In this document: piece after piece, positions 9,701 to 22,700 of the stretch
How the letters are laid out: each line of letters starts with the position of its first letter
How positions within the stretch are numbered: the first letter of the stretch is position 1
DNA from: Tyto alba
Taxonomy: Eukaryota; Chordata; Aves; Strigiformes; Tytonidae
Direction: 5' to 3'
Assembly (NCBI RefSeq): GCF_018691265.1
Contig: NW_024881282.1
Coordinates: forward strand, 26,252,899-26,316,898
DNA: 64,000 nt
The notes under the pieces: model-generated
The model's input: only the letters and a program-made list of their open reading frames with translations
Told to the model about the DNA's origin: nothing
Databases searched by the model: none
Translations under genes and position numbers: made by a program

Positions 9701-12039
9701 TCCTGTCTACCTAACTTAAAGATACTGTTGAGAGGACTGAACTTATCTAGTCTATCATTTAGACAGCTAAAAATATGATGTATACGTATGAACTATTCAC
9801 CCCATGGTCCTTCTACAGTCAATGGAACATGTTCATTTCTGTGACCTATCTTAGGAACCTGTGAGTTAGAAAAGATGACTCTTACTCATGAATGACCTAT
9901 AAAATATAGGTTTTGAGTACTAGTGAACATATCCTAATTAGAAGTTGTATTTTTGGATGGGGATGGGCTCTTTTACTCAGTACAAAGAGTAACACAAGAT
10001 TTTTGCTGTATTTCATGATTTTACTGCATATGAGCAGAGTTTAACCTCCTGCCTTCTCCAAGTGCTAATCTTTTTGTCAGAATCGTCTCACACAAACCCC
10101 CATATTAATACTTTGGCTATACAGATGCTATGATGTTAAATTTTACTTATCAGCAGAGAAGGAATCTGCTGTCATGAAAAATTCCACCCCACAGCAATGA
10201 TGATAAAGAGTTAAAAAACATTTTTCATCACTGCAACAGCTTCTCTGACAAGGCACAATATCTAATTATTTTCCGACTCTGCATTTGTAGGCAGCCAAAA
10301 TTAGAAGACTTCCTCAAAACCTCCTTGCCTAAATGAATCTGATATATTTCCTACTGAATCCATGTGAATGAATTTGCACTCGTAAAATATTAAGTTCTGA
10401 AACTGAAATTAGATTATCAGAAATCATTTTTAAGAAACTTGAAGACTGAGTTGAAATAAGACTTTTGTCATTAGCTAAAACACACCACTAGCACACATGT
10501 AATCTGTAACACGTATGACTTGTGTGTCTTGTCACATTCCCTGCTTAACTTTTGGAGATTTAAATTATCAATTTAAATTTGGAGATTTAAATTATTATTG
10601 TTTGCTCAATATATTTCATCCAAACTGTTCCAGTGCTGATACAAATGTTCATTACTTTGCACTTATACTCAGAACCCTCTCCCTACTTCTGCAGGTTTAC
10701 GACACTAGCTGCACTGACCAAAATAACAGAAAGTTATTTTTATCTGGAAATGGTTAAAATGGCATAACTAATTACAACTGCAATCAATTGTATTATTTTT
10801 CTTTCTGGCCTCAGCATTATTCTTCATGAAAAAATGAATGTGTCCTGCCTTTGCTTATGGCTTTCTTTTTCTTTCTGTGACAAAATCTTGGTTGCTGGGC
10901 ATGTGCTCTAACAGCATATATCTCTCAAATACCCCTGTTGAAGTCAGGGGAAAAATTCATGACTGAAGTGCCTTACTTTATCTGCACAATTTGGATGGCA
11001 CTTTTCTTGGCATTGTTTTATTCATGCAATTGGAGATTAAATAAGAGGATGGTACAAATTCATTAGTTCTTAATTTTTCTGTTCAAGAAGATCAATGGCT
11101 TGCTTTCATGTCTCACACAAAGAGGTAATATTTGTTGTATTACCTATTAAAAATCATCTCGTTCTTTACTTTGAGAATAAACAGACCTCCCGTCCAATAC
11201 ATATGGTAAATATTAACATCATCCTAAGCATCAAGTACACAGGCATTCCATCATATTTTTTTTATTCTAGCCTAAGAGAAGTGACAATGGTGTAGTCCAA
11301 CAGATTCTGGGTGTTTGGTACTACTACTTGCTATCTGAAGACTATCACTTGTTTTCAAGAGTCTTCAATTTCAAATTACTCTTTTGGAAGTTTACAAGCT
11401 CAAGTCCTTCCCACTGTTAGGAAAGAAAAAAATCCCCATTTGCAGAATATGGGCTTCACATGGAAAGCATCAACTAAAGGTATTATTAGAAAACATCCAT
11501 TCAAAACAGTTCACTTTTAACACATTTTAACCAGGTCTCTTGAAGTTACAGATTTTTATGTGTAACTGATTTATGGTGAGGGACAAAATATGTATTTAAA
11601 CTGAATGTCCTATTTATTTCTGCTTTGATGCTTTTCCTCAAGTAAATCTGCATATTTATAATGCAATTACCAGTCTAACAACTTTATTGTGCAGTGTTAA
11701 GTTTTAAAAACCTTTTTCCTTCAAAGAAACAAAACTCACTATAGTGAGATAAAGATTATAGTCACAACAGCTAAGCACAGACCAAATTCCCATGGCATTT
11801 ACGCAGCTAATTAGTTAGATTAGCAAGGAGTCTCGTACAAAAGAAAAAGGATATACGAATATAAACTATCCATTAAAAACAGATGAATATGAGAAGACAA
11901 CTGTTTAATTTTATTGTTTGTTTCAATTTTCATTACAAAGACTAACTGCAATTGGGCAGATGATATAACTTTAGCAACAGTGGGATTAGAAGACAAGACA
12001 CACTAAAAAGAAAGCAGGTTAGACAGAGTCCTTAGGTAA
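6791..12039. other. Intron stretch without recognised gene
   Basis: AT-rich intron. It holds a T18 run at 9217-9234 and a 27-bp tandem duplication at 10551-10604. No exon or classified transposon is recognised. Confidence 0.55.
10551..10604. repeat. 27-bp tandem duplication
   Basis: TTTGGAGATTTAAATTAT at 10551 is repeated at 10578. The second copy diverges near its end. The period is 27 bp, so a short reading frame crosses both copies without shift, but nothing supports it as coding. Confidence 0.85.
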
Positions 12040-12264
12040 CATTTTCAGATTATCTAGATGTGAAGAATATTTAGGGATGTACCTGAGACAATCTCTGAGC
12101 TACCACACACAGATTTTTGAGAACTGTGAAGGACAAGTAAAGTTACAAGAGACTAGAAAACAAGTGCCAATTTTCCAAACTGAGACAAATCAGAAAACTG
12201 GGAGTTGCAGAACAGTCAACCTAATTTGAGATTATGGGAAAAATTATCTAAAGGCAAAGTATGA
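12040..12264 (+). mobile_element. Ancient CR1, 5' half (interrupted)
   Basis: Degraded CR1 ORF2 sequence. 'TTTTTGAGAACTGTGAAGGA' and 'TTGCAGAACAGTCAACCTAA' match the order of the old amniote CR1 phrases for the 'IFENS..' and 'YRPVSLTS'-like regions. The same element resumes at about 12563 after a younger insertion. Start approximate. Confidence 0.7.
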
Positions 12265-12562
12265 AGAAGACAGAGTTGGGCTATTTTCCTTTCAGTTGTG
12301 GCAAGTCAAGTGGCAATGAGCACAAACTGAAACAAAGGAGGTTCCCTCTGAACATCAGGAAACACTTTTTCACTCTGAGGGTGACTGAGCACTGGCACAG
12401 GTTCCCAGTGAGGTGGGGGTGTCTCCAGCCCTGGCAATATTCAAAAGCTGTCTATACATGATCCTGGGCATCTGAGTGCTGGTGGCCCTGCTCGAACAGG
12501 GGGGTTGGACCACATAACCTCCAGAGGTCCCTTCCAAGCTCAACCATTCTGTGATTCTGTGA
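12265..12562 (+). mobile_element. CR1 LINE 3' end, nested in an older CR1
   Basis: This is a well-preserved CR1 tail: GGTTCCCTCTGAACATCAGG, CACTTTTTCACTCTGAGGGT, then GGGGGGTTGGACCACATAAC. It ends in CATTCTGTGATTCTGTGA, the 8-bp terminal repeats that define CR1. It is 5'-truncated near 12265-12290. It is clearly younger than the sequence on both sides. Confidence 0.92.
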
Positions 12563-13760
12563 CAGTATGAAACAATAAAGGAAACAAACCATTTGAAGCT
12601 TAGAAGATATTAAAATTATTTATAATAAATAGTTTTATCAAGAACAAACTGTAGTCTTCCCATAACAAGGTAACGGGGGACAATAGAGATGAGAAACTTT
12701 CCTAATCGGAATTTTGAAACCCAAGCTGCAACTTAGGGAAATACCATCTAGAGAAACTGCTTTTAAGGTGGGTACTGGAAAACCAAACTGGAGTAGTTAC
12801 CAGTGGGTTTACTGTCAAACTAGGAGAGAATGAATGGGGGAGCTTGCCAGGGTTTTGTTTCTGAGCCTGGTACCAGTTAATATTTTTATGAATAAGCTGA
12901 GGAAGTATTTGAAATTTGCAGACGACATTACCATAGGTAAAGCTGTAAGCATTGTAGAACATAAATGGCATTTAGAAGAATCCTGAAAACTGAAGAAGTC
13001 ATCAGAAAAAATAGAAAGAACTCAACAAATCCAGAGTACCACAACCAGGAAAGAATAAGCAACAGAAAAAAAGGTAGAAGCCAGCTCACTACATGAATCA
13101 GTTGCATAAATGCTGAACAGCAGTTCTGCAAAGAGGGACCGAAGTTTTGCAGTGGGTCACATGCTGAATCTACTGTGGCAAAACTGCAAGTACTGTAGCA
13201 AAAGTAATCATCATCCTACTGGTATGGATAGGAACACTCTGCCGAGAATACCTGAATTATTCTGTTCTCCTAGGGGCTACTGCAGTGTAAGCGTACACAA
13301 CAAATCCACTTTTGTGTATCCCATTTAGAAACAAGACTTTCACCTTCAGAGGGTTGAGAGAATACCAGGAAAGATCACAACTCTGGGAAACATGACCACT
13401 GAAGGATAACTAATATAAATGGGATTTTAGTTCGGAAAAGAAGTAACAAGACAAAATAGCAGCCTTCAGATCTTAACAAACTGCCAAAAAGAAGAAAAAA
13501 TAAATTACTATTATGAGTTGTATCACAAATAGGACAAAGAAGGGTGATGTTAAGTTTCCAAAAGGTAGATTAATTCAGACATGAGGAAACATGTTTTTAA
13601 CAGCAATGATAAGTACTGGAACAGATCATGTGGAGGACTTGTTGAATTTCCCTAACTACAACTTCACACTAACAGTTTAGCCAGAAACCTGTAAAGTCAG
13701 TTTAGGTATAGCAGGCCCTCCCTTGGGACCTCTCAGATCCCTTCTATGACTCTTTTGATT
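12563..13760 (+). mobile_element. Ancient CR1, 3' half (after nested CR1)
   Basis: The old element resumes with GTTTTATCAAGAACAAACTG (12632-), which corresponds to the CR1 'GFIKNKS' segment. It passes through AATATTTTTATGAATAAGCTG-like sequence and TTTGCAGACGACATTACC (the 'FADD' motif of reverse transcriptase). It then covers the RT C-terminus around 13130-13280 and a 3' UTR with GGTATAGCAGGCCCTCCC near 13710. Frames are destroyed. The divergence suggests an insertion predating modern bird orders. Confidence 0.75.
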
Positions 13761-16700
13761 AAGTCTTCCCAGTATGACTCATAGAAGGTACTCAAAAGTT
13801 TTTTCACTGTCAGCACTTCTGTCTGGAAGACAGCTGAAAGATAAGTAAAAGGAAGAGAGGCACTCTAATGCAAAACTGACTGAAAGTCCAAGAACATTTT
13901 AGCAAGGGAAAAGTGCTTGCTTAATGGGTGAATTAAAATCATTATAATTTCCTGAGTGGGGTGACTATTGAGATATAAATCTTTTATTTGTCTTCAAAAG
14001 GCAGACCGATTAGCTTTGAGTATTTCTCTCAGCAGGGCAACAGAAGAATTGGTATCTCCCAAAAAACACAGACCTTGTCCTTCACAGACAATTCAGAATC
14101 CTGTTGGCTGATACTCTCTTGTACCCTTAAGATGTATGTCTATTCCTTCCAAACCAACTATACAATAGAACTTAATACTGAGAGAAGATGTGTCTTACTG
14201 ACTTCATGGATTACATCCTTTATTACTCTAATTGGACAGATCAAAACTGGTTTTGTGATTCTAGGGTCACTTGAGAAGGCATGGCTCTATCCACATCTTT
14301 CACAAGTCAATCTGCTCTAGAGACACATCTTTCATTCTTAAACTCAAATATTGGCATGTCCAGATAAAAAAAAAAAAAAAAAAAACAAAAACAAAACCGC
14401 AACAAAACGAAACCAGAAACTCACACATGATACCTAGTTCAAGAAAATCTGTCATTAAAAAAAAAAAAGCAAAATAAAAGCCAACCAACCGAAAACATGC
14501 TAACCCATACCATCTTGTGAAGCAGTCTGGACTGTAAACCTCTGAAGCAAGGATCATGGCTTAGCATGCAGCTGATGCTTAAATGATAATCAACAAGCAG
14601 TGGGTAGGCAAAGGGGGACAGGAGGAGTGCTAAGTATGCATCGAGAAGACTATATTTATACACATTCAGTTAGGTTATTGTTGGAAGCAATGCTTTCCAC
14701 TCTACTGTATAAAATTACAGGTATTATTTATGATAATATCTAACATTTCAGTGGATCACTGTTTTTAGAGTAATTTTTGTAAAATTATTTTGCTACTAAG
14801 TTGCACAAATTTAGCCGATATTAGACAAATCCAGTTTGAGCTGACCTTCTTCCATGAAACGAAAGCCACTACTACGTTTGTCAAAATATGCTAAGCCTAA
14901 CAATGCAGTAGACAAAAATCCTTCATAGGCATGTCTAATTTTTTTAACTTTTTGACCCATGTAATTTTTTGTTCTGCAAGGTGGTGTCCAAGAAACATCT
15001 CTAGCCCTGTAACTCCTCCATTCATTTTAAAGAAATTCAAATGTGGAACCATATCCATTGCTAATTTTTTTAATAAAGATGAAATTCTACTAAGTGTTTG
15101 AAGAGGTCTGTCACATGGGTTGACAAAACACTGGGGTGCTTTTGAGTTGAAGTCATGTAGTAACTATGAAAGATGAAAAAATAATTAACAAGTTCTGCCA
15201 TATTATTCTTTGTGAGTCACCCACAATTTTCTCAGATATGTTCTTTATTTAAAGTCTTCTCTAAAACATCCATTTACAAGTTTGGGATTATTCAATATTT
15301 AAAAGTAAGAGTATTCCTAGTCTTGGAAGGGATGCAACACTCAGAAGCTGTTTCTGAACAGATAAGGAACAGCTACCAGTAAAGACCTGATGCAAAGCCA
15401 ATGTTTGCTAACTTATTTTCTATAAATATTCTCAAAAAGACACTTAATTTTCTGTGAGAAGTCATTCCGGTATGTTTTTTATGTATATACTCCAACATAC
15501 ATAAAAATAAACAAATACCAAAAATTCCAAACACAGCTGAACCCAAAAGTTAACTTAAAAACCATGTTTATTCACAAGACACTCCTATTTTCCACCAGAC
15601 ATTCTAAGAGAAAACGTGACTTCTTTCTCACAAACTTAAGCACATACACAGCGATGTTGTCCAAAGTCACAACAGCCTGAATTAGACAACAATGCCAATG
15701 ATAAAATACAATCCCTAGAATTCCTGATTTCCATTCTACCAGTATCTGGAACCCAAGCAGCTCTTCAAGAACATCATAAATCCACCTTGTAACTGAAATA
15801 TAGTAATATTGAAGATGAAATACCCTTGCCTTAACTTTCCAATTTGTTTCTAACCTCCCCGTGGTTTTGTCAGTGTCAGTCCCAGCTTCCCATATGTCTG
15901 GTCCTCCCACAAAAAAGTCTCTGCACTTTCTCTGACACCAACTTCTATGAGTAGAAAGTTCTCCCTGAGGGGACCTGCACAAGGCAGCTTCCCCCTCTGT
16001 ATGATCCCTGATGATTTTATAGTTTAAATATTGCAATTGGGATGATGTAATACAATGCAAAACAAACAGATGGGCAAGAGATGTAAAGCGTGGCCAGGCC
16101 TAAACTGGAAAACATCACTGCCAGAAGTGTTGCTGGGCTTGCAGCTGCTGACATTGCTCCTGGGATGTGTGCATGCTGAAGCTTTGCTGGCAGCTGCGGT
16201 GCTGGCTGAGGTTTGCGGCATGTGGTTCTACTTAGGTGCCACAAGCTGGGCTTTGTTTGCTAACTCCACATTTACATGTGCCTGCATGCAAACCTGTGGA
16301 GATAAAAGGTAATTCCGGATGCCGACACTCTGTTGTGTAGATCGGGCATGTTTTCCTACACTGAAAGAACGCTATGAACAAATGGGAGATTTTTAGTGAG
16401 CCGTGTTTACTTTGTGACTGCAGCGTAGAGAACTGGAGATCTCTAGATTTAAGCAGAGTACTGGTAGCAATCTAGCTACCTGAAAATGGAGCTCGGAAAG
16501 GTAAATTAGCATATGTTAACTTATGTGCTGCTACAACAGATTGCTTGACTGTGTGAGAGCATTTATTTGAATCTCACTTGGGCATGTCTAGTATTAACAG
16601 GAGTTCTGTGATGGTACTGAAGAAAAATAATCAGTCCCAGTCCAATTTCTTTCCTAATTACTATGCTCCATGCTATCTGTATGTGACAGAAGGTGCAGTT

Positions 16701-19700
16701 CATCAATCATATAAAAGCAGAGTACCAGAGACACTGTTTCAAGGAAAAATAATTCTAACAATAAAGAAATACCGGGAAAAAGATTTAAGTATTAGAAAGA
16801 TAAACCTGTGCAAATGCAATGATAAATCACAAGAGAAGATGGTAAACCAAACCCCCAATTATTTTGACTGTCCAGTCCCAATCCATCACCCTACACATTG
16901 TGACTGGACAACGTTTTTTCTGCAGCAGTTATCATCTAAAGCCAGGAACGCTTGATGGACTGAGCTATACATCTTCAGTGTCCAACTGAAACAGCTGAAG
17001 AGCAGTAGCATTCCAGATCCCTGGCCTGTTTCAAACAAGCAGCACCTTCTGAAGTAGCCAACCTGATGCATAAATCACCTGCATGCTTGAAGACGATCTC
17101 CTTCCAGTAATATCCACATTTGATGAAACCAAACGACAGCTTTCTTGTAACTTGTAAGCCAGATATTCTATGGCCCTCTCAGGGGTGAAGAGAATACAGT
17201 GCAACCAGAAGAGTGTGAAATTCAGGCTCAAGTCTGAAATTAAGTATTATAAATATGAGGTATTTATAGATATAAAAGTAATAGAAAAAGATACAGAAGC
17301 AGTGTTTTAGATGGGTTGAAAACTGTTATGGGGACAGGAGGAGTTTTCTGAAGAGCATGAATACTGAATTCATACCCTATTTCCAGCAGGGTAGGCTCTG
17401 TAGGATCTAAAATACCTGAATTAACTACTGGGCCACTTTGAAACAGACAAATTCAAACAAAGATTTTCATTTTGTTCATTATTTCTTCCATTCCTTCACT
17501 GTAATTTATATTTTTCTGGCTTAAATGTGACTTGAAAACCAGAAATAGGTAAATAGAGATATTCTGCATCTATTCCCAAAGACCTAACTATTCTAACAAG
17601 CTTACAAAGTACATACTGATACCTAACAAGGCAACATAGTTGAATTACAGAGTTGTCTGCAAAACTGGTCCACTTCCAGTTATTATTCAGGTGTCAGAAG
17701 ACATGAAAGGAATGGATTGATGAGGCAGGAGGATATAATGATCTATATGTATTTCACTGAAGAAAAATATTTTTTTCTGGCTATTGATGCAAAGACGACG
17801 GAAAAATGTACACAAATGCTCCCAAAACTAATCAGAGACTTCAAGGCAGAAGACATCATCAACCACAGTTCCTACTCACAGGCACCTCATCAATGATTTA
17901 ACATGACAGAGGGGACTGCAGCTTCATTATCTGGTGATATTTTATTTATTCATATTTAATTACTGCATATCATAACAATTCAAAACTTGACTGCATTGCA
18001 GAAGATGAGGGAAGGAATGAAGCTTTTATACTGGCTGTACTAACACATCTGCTTCACAGACCTACAGGGATTCACTCAGCCACAATATATAAAAAAAGTG
18101 AAAAAACACTTATATTCTACAAATGAGTTACAAATTCTCCACATTAAAACTGGGTGAAATAAACAATGATGTCTTCAAAATTCATGTAGTAGACATGAAG
18201 AATTCTATTTATCTTCATTATATGCTGAGAGTGTTTGGGCCAAAATCCCCAATTTAGGTGAACCATGAGAAGCAAAAAAAAATGATGGCAGGAGAAAAAA
18301 AAAAGTAACATGACAAATTAGCAGAACCAAACCGCTCCCCCAGTGGGAGGGAGAGGTGAAGGCCAAAGGGTAGATTAATCTTGCTATATCATATGGTCTT
18401 GATCTTAAAAATTTATCTGCATGTTTAGCAGAAATCACACGCACAATGGGGAGACTTTGAAAAGATCAGGAGCCAGAGCAGATTAAGATGAAATGGGGCC
18501 AGATCCAAAAAGCCGTCAACCTCCCACCCTTTCCTGCAGACTCCCATGTGGGCAGGAGATTGTTTCGTGGCTCCAAAGTGCTCGCCTGGGCTGAGCTCGT
18601 CAACGAGTGCTCTCGCTCCCTGTGTCTCTGACAGAGAGGAGGTTTGACTTCTCTTTCCACAGCGGTATGAGCCGCAGCTGTGGTCACAGGTCTCTCTACC
18701 TCCTCTCACTTTGTGGCCCCAAATTAATGTGCAGAACCTGGCTCATCCAACCACACCAAAAAATGGATCCATGCACAATCAAAAAAAGAAATTGTGTTTT
18801 TAAAAAGCAAAAGAAATGAGAAACTTCGTTAGGTCTGTTTTAAAACAGTAACTAAGAAAAAAAAAAAAAAATAAAGGCTCAAGCAGATGATCAGGTTACT
18901 TCAAGCTTACCAAGCTACTCAGTGTCAGCTGAGTCACAGCAATTATCTGCATATATGCATGGTAGAAGGGAGTTAACGCAACACGGCTTAGCTGAGCCTA
19001 CAATACAAGAAGATTAAGTTATGTGCACATGGACAATTGCTACAGCTGAGCTGATGTGCAATTACTTTTCAAGCTACTGAAAATGCTTGTGTATGCGAAC
19101 TTTAAAGTCTAGGAGCCAAGCAAATAATTTAGAATAAAAAAAAATGGAATTCAAATGGTTTAAAAAGAATCTATTTATTTAATGAGTGGCACAACAGCAA
19201 AAAATGAAGAAGGATCCCTAAAAAGTATAAATGCTGTTGTAACTATTGATCTGAAAATTCAAATGCATCCGTATGGAAAACTGTTTGACTAATTCGCTTT
19301 CAGAACATCTAGGTGCAAGAACATATGTCCTTTCACATAAATCTAACAGCAGTGCTTTCACTCTCTTTTAAGATAAAAGATAATTTGTTCTATGATTTAT
19401 GATCATGAACTAACTTCCCATATTGAATTAGGCAGCTGAAACAATCTCTATCATCCTGCAAATTGTTATTAATATGGTAGCATATTAATATATGGTAACA
19501 TTTGGTAACATACATTGACTGATATATTTTACTTGAATTCATTGTGGGTGAGGACAACATAATAATTTTATGAGAAAGGGTTATACATCCACTAATGACA
19601 AACTATTACAAAAATCCACTCAGAACTTTTGCACAAAGTATGCCAAATGCAAACACCACCATAAGTCCCAGTTTTATGCTGGCACAACTACTGCATTCTG

Positions 19701-22700
19701 TAACTCGAGAGAACCCTTGTGTAAACCAGACACTGTGCTCCCCGTTCTTCATTATGAAGAGCAATTCAACAGACACTTTTATAGCTGTTGCTGTAAATGT
19801 CTTCTTCAGTTTCTCTTTTTTTTTATTCTTGTTATTTTTTCTCAGTTTCCAAATGAAATGACTTACATTTGTTTGCTCTTTCAATCTTACCATAGAAATG
19901 CCTACCAATGAGGCTGTTACTCACCAAACTAGGCAGAACCCTTTCTTCTTCCCTCTAATTTTTCCCTGCAACCATAACTCCTTCCTGGTTCCCCACTAAT
20001 GTTTAGATGTGCTTGAATGAAGTGTGTTGGCTTGTACCTAATGCAATGCATGTGTTTATGGAACGCAGCGGGCACATACTCCATTTTCAAAAGACATAAC
20101 AACAAAACAGCCATTTATGAAAGTTTTACTGTTTCTGAATCTCGCTTCCTCTTTACCCACCATCCCTTCCCAGAGTCCAACTGGAACATCTGGGTGCACT
20201 GGATTAAATAATGGACTCTTTGAAGAAAATTCACAGGAAACATTAAATTTCTCTTAAGACGGGAGAGGTTAGTACATGTGAGCAAGGACAGGAGAAAGCC
20301 AAGGAGTCAAATGCAGAACCGTGATTCTTGGGGACAGAAATTTAAGCATATCGCTTGGATGTGTGAAGTTCTACCACCGACACCAGAGTCTTGGTGAAGT
20401 ATGTAGCATCTACCTGTCACGGTGGCAATGTGGGGCTCCTCTGCACCTCCTGTACTGGAGGGAAAATGCAGAACTAAAATACCACCTAAGCAAGAAGCTT
20501 TTGTGAACGGACTGTAGTCCAAAGAAGACTATAAAGGATTTGGTCTGATTTGTTAACTTTGTCTATCTCTGCACAGCTTTCCACATGCTAATATATCTCA
20601 AAAGGGTGTATGCTACATGTTCTTTTGCTAAGTTACACCACAGAGAGAATAAAGGAGCTCATAAAACCTGGAGAAGTTATACAAGAGATGTGCATTGTTC
20701 TTCCAGTTCAGCTTGGTGAGGAAGCTTTTTAGATCAGTAGAACTCTACATCCATCCTTGGTTTAATACAACACATTCCTTTTTATTACTATGGCAAATGA
20801 GCAAATAATTTCATTTTAATCTGAAGGTTAGTTTAAATAACATGGGAGGTTCTACAGCATTAATTTTAGATGTTAGCATTGGTTGTTTCGTTTGTATTTT
20901 TTTTCCTTTTAAATCTGCATAGACCCAGTCCCCAAAGTTAACTGCAGATTTTCTATATTTGGACACAATTGTATCCAACAAAAGATCTATACATACGTAG
21001 GTATTTAAATATTTTATGGCTCCCCTAGCAATTTGAAATGGAAAATGAATCTCTATGGAAGCAATAGAATTTAAGCATAGCAGCGTGCTGCTGATCTCGA
21101 CAAGATTAATTTTATATCTCAGGCATAAGCTATTTTTTCTTTATGTACGTAGGGGGTGGGAAAATATGTGGTGATTTTACTGTATTGGTACTACAGAAGT
21201 GGAGAACACCTACATAAAGCAAAAGCCTTATGCTTCACTTATCTGGATTTATTCTACAATCTACTAAGCAACAAAGGAAACAAGGGACAGTCTTACCTGT
21301 TTCCCCCTTTTTCATCTTACATGGAAAAATATTAACCAATTGATTTAACTGTTATCAGATACAGGACTGAGATTCTCATTATGAGATTCACCTTGAAAAC
21401 TATCAGCTGCATGACCTGAAGTAAGAAAAGCCATGTTGCACACAGTATCGAGAGCCCCTGCGCTCATCCTAGTGAAGCTTGACCTTCTCCTGGGTAATTT
21501 TTCTGCAACTCTACTCATTCAAAAACCTAGTAATTTTGCACCTTGATTAAAACAAGCCTGTATGAAAAACAGAGCTATGTATTTCATCCTCAAATTCTGA
21601 GAAGCAGTGCAGAGAGGCTGCAGCAAAGGATTCTTTCAGCATATGCATCAGTAAAGAAAATTTATTCTCAAAGCATGATATAAAAACAAACCAAGAAGCA
21701 ATCCAGTCCTACCATTTTTTTTTTCCATCATTTGTACAAAACTGTTCCCCTAATTTCTTTGGAATTTCTATGAGTTTTTACCTGTACGTCATATTGAGTA
21801 CCTGAAAGAAACTGACTGAATTGGTTTAGCAGACAGTTAGCCTTATTTTAATACTCCATCTTATATATTAGGTTTTATGGTTTCTGTAATTGAATGACCT
21901 TGATATATTTTCAACTTTACATATATAATCTAGACGGCTAAATGTCTTAAAAGAGAAAACAACAGAAAAAAGACTTTTCACAGTTTATTTCACTCTCCAA
22001 ATACTTTTAGATTTTTTTTTTTTTTAAACAGCAGATGTTTAATATGCATACTTCAGTGCACATTCTCAGCTTGTACATCTTGATTTTAATTGAGTTACCA
22101 TGAGGGGAGTATGACAATATATACTAGCTGATGATGTTCCTCTTGGATTGTATCTGGCTTACACAAACTGTTTAAGACTTCCCATTTTTCCCATCTTTTC
22201 TTAAATAAATCATTATACATATTTTTGCAATGATATTTTAGGGTTGTTTTTAATTATGTGGTTTCTTTATTTCCTTTTTTACTCTGAACAGGACAGGAAA
22301 AATGAAATTTAGAAAGAAGTCTTATTTAGGGTGTATGAGTGAATGCCTAAATACCACCTTTGTCAAATAGTCCAAACTTGTAATCACGTCTCTGCTTTTT
22401 TTGTCAGTGAGCTTGCTTCTACCACAAGCAGCACCACCAGCATAAGTAAGAAACCCTGGTGATCACTTCAAACATATAACACCTACAAAGTCAAAGCACA
22501 AAAGATAGCAAAGACCCAATCTAATTTAAGAGTTACAAGAAGAAAAAACACTGAAAGACCTTGATATAACAGTTTCTTCCATTACCATAAAAATATTCCC
22601 ATAATTCTATTTTAGTATTTCCAACAAATTAATTTTTATCAGTAAGAATAAAGGGGCACACGATATTTTTGTTTTGAAGATCAGCAATATTTTAAAATTA

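Noticed and set aside
15572..16060. 162-codon minus-strand open frame
   Set aside because: Longer than most neighbours, but no recognisable motif, and a frame of this length can occur by chance in 64 kb. Kept only as intron sequence.
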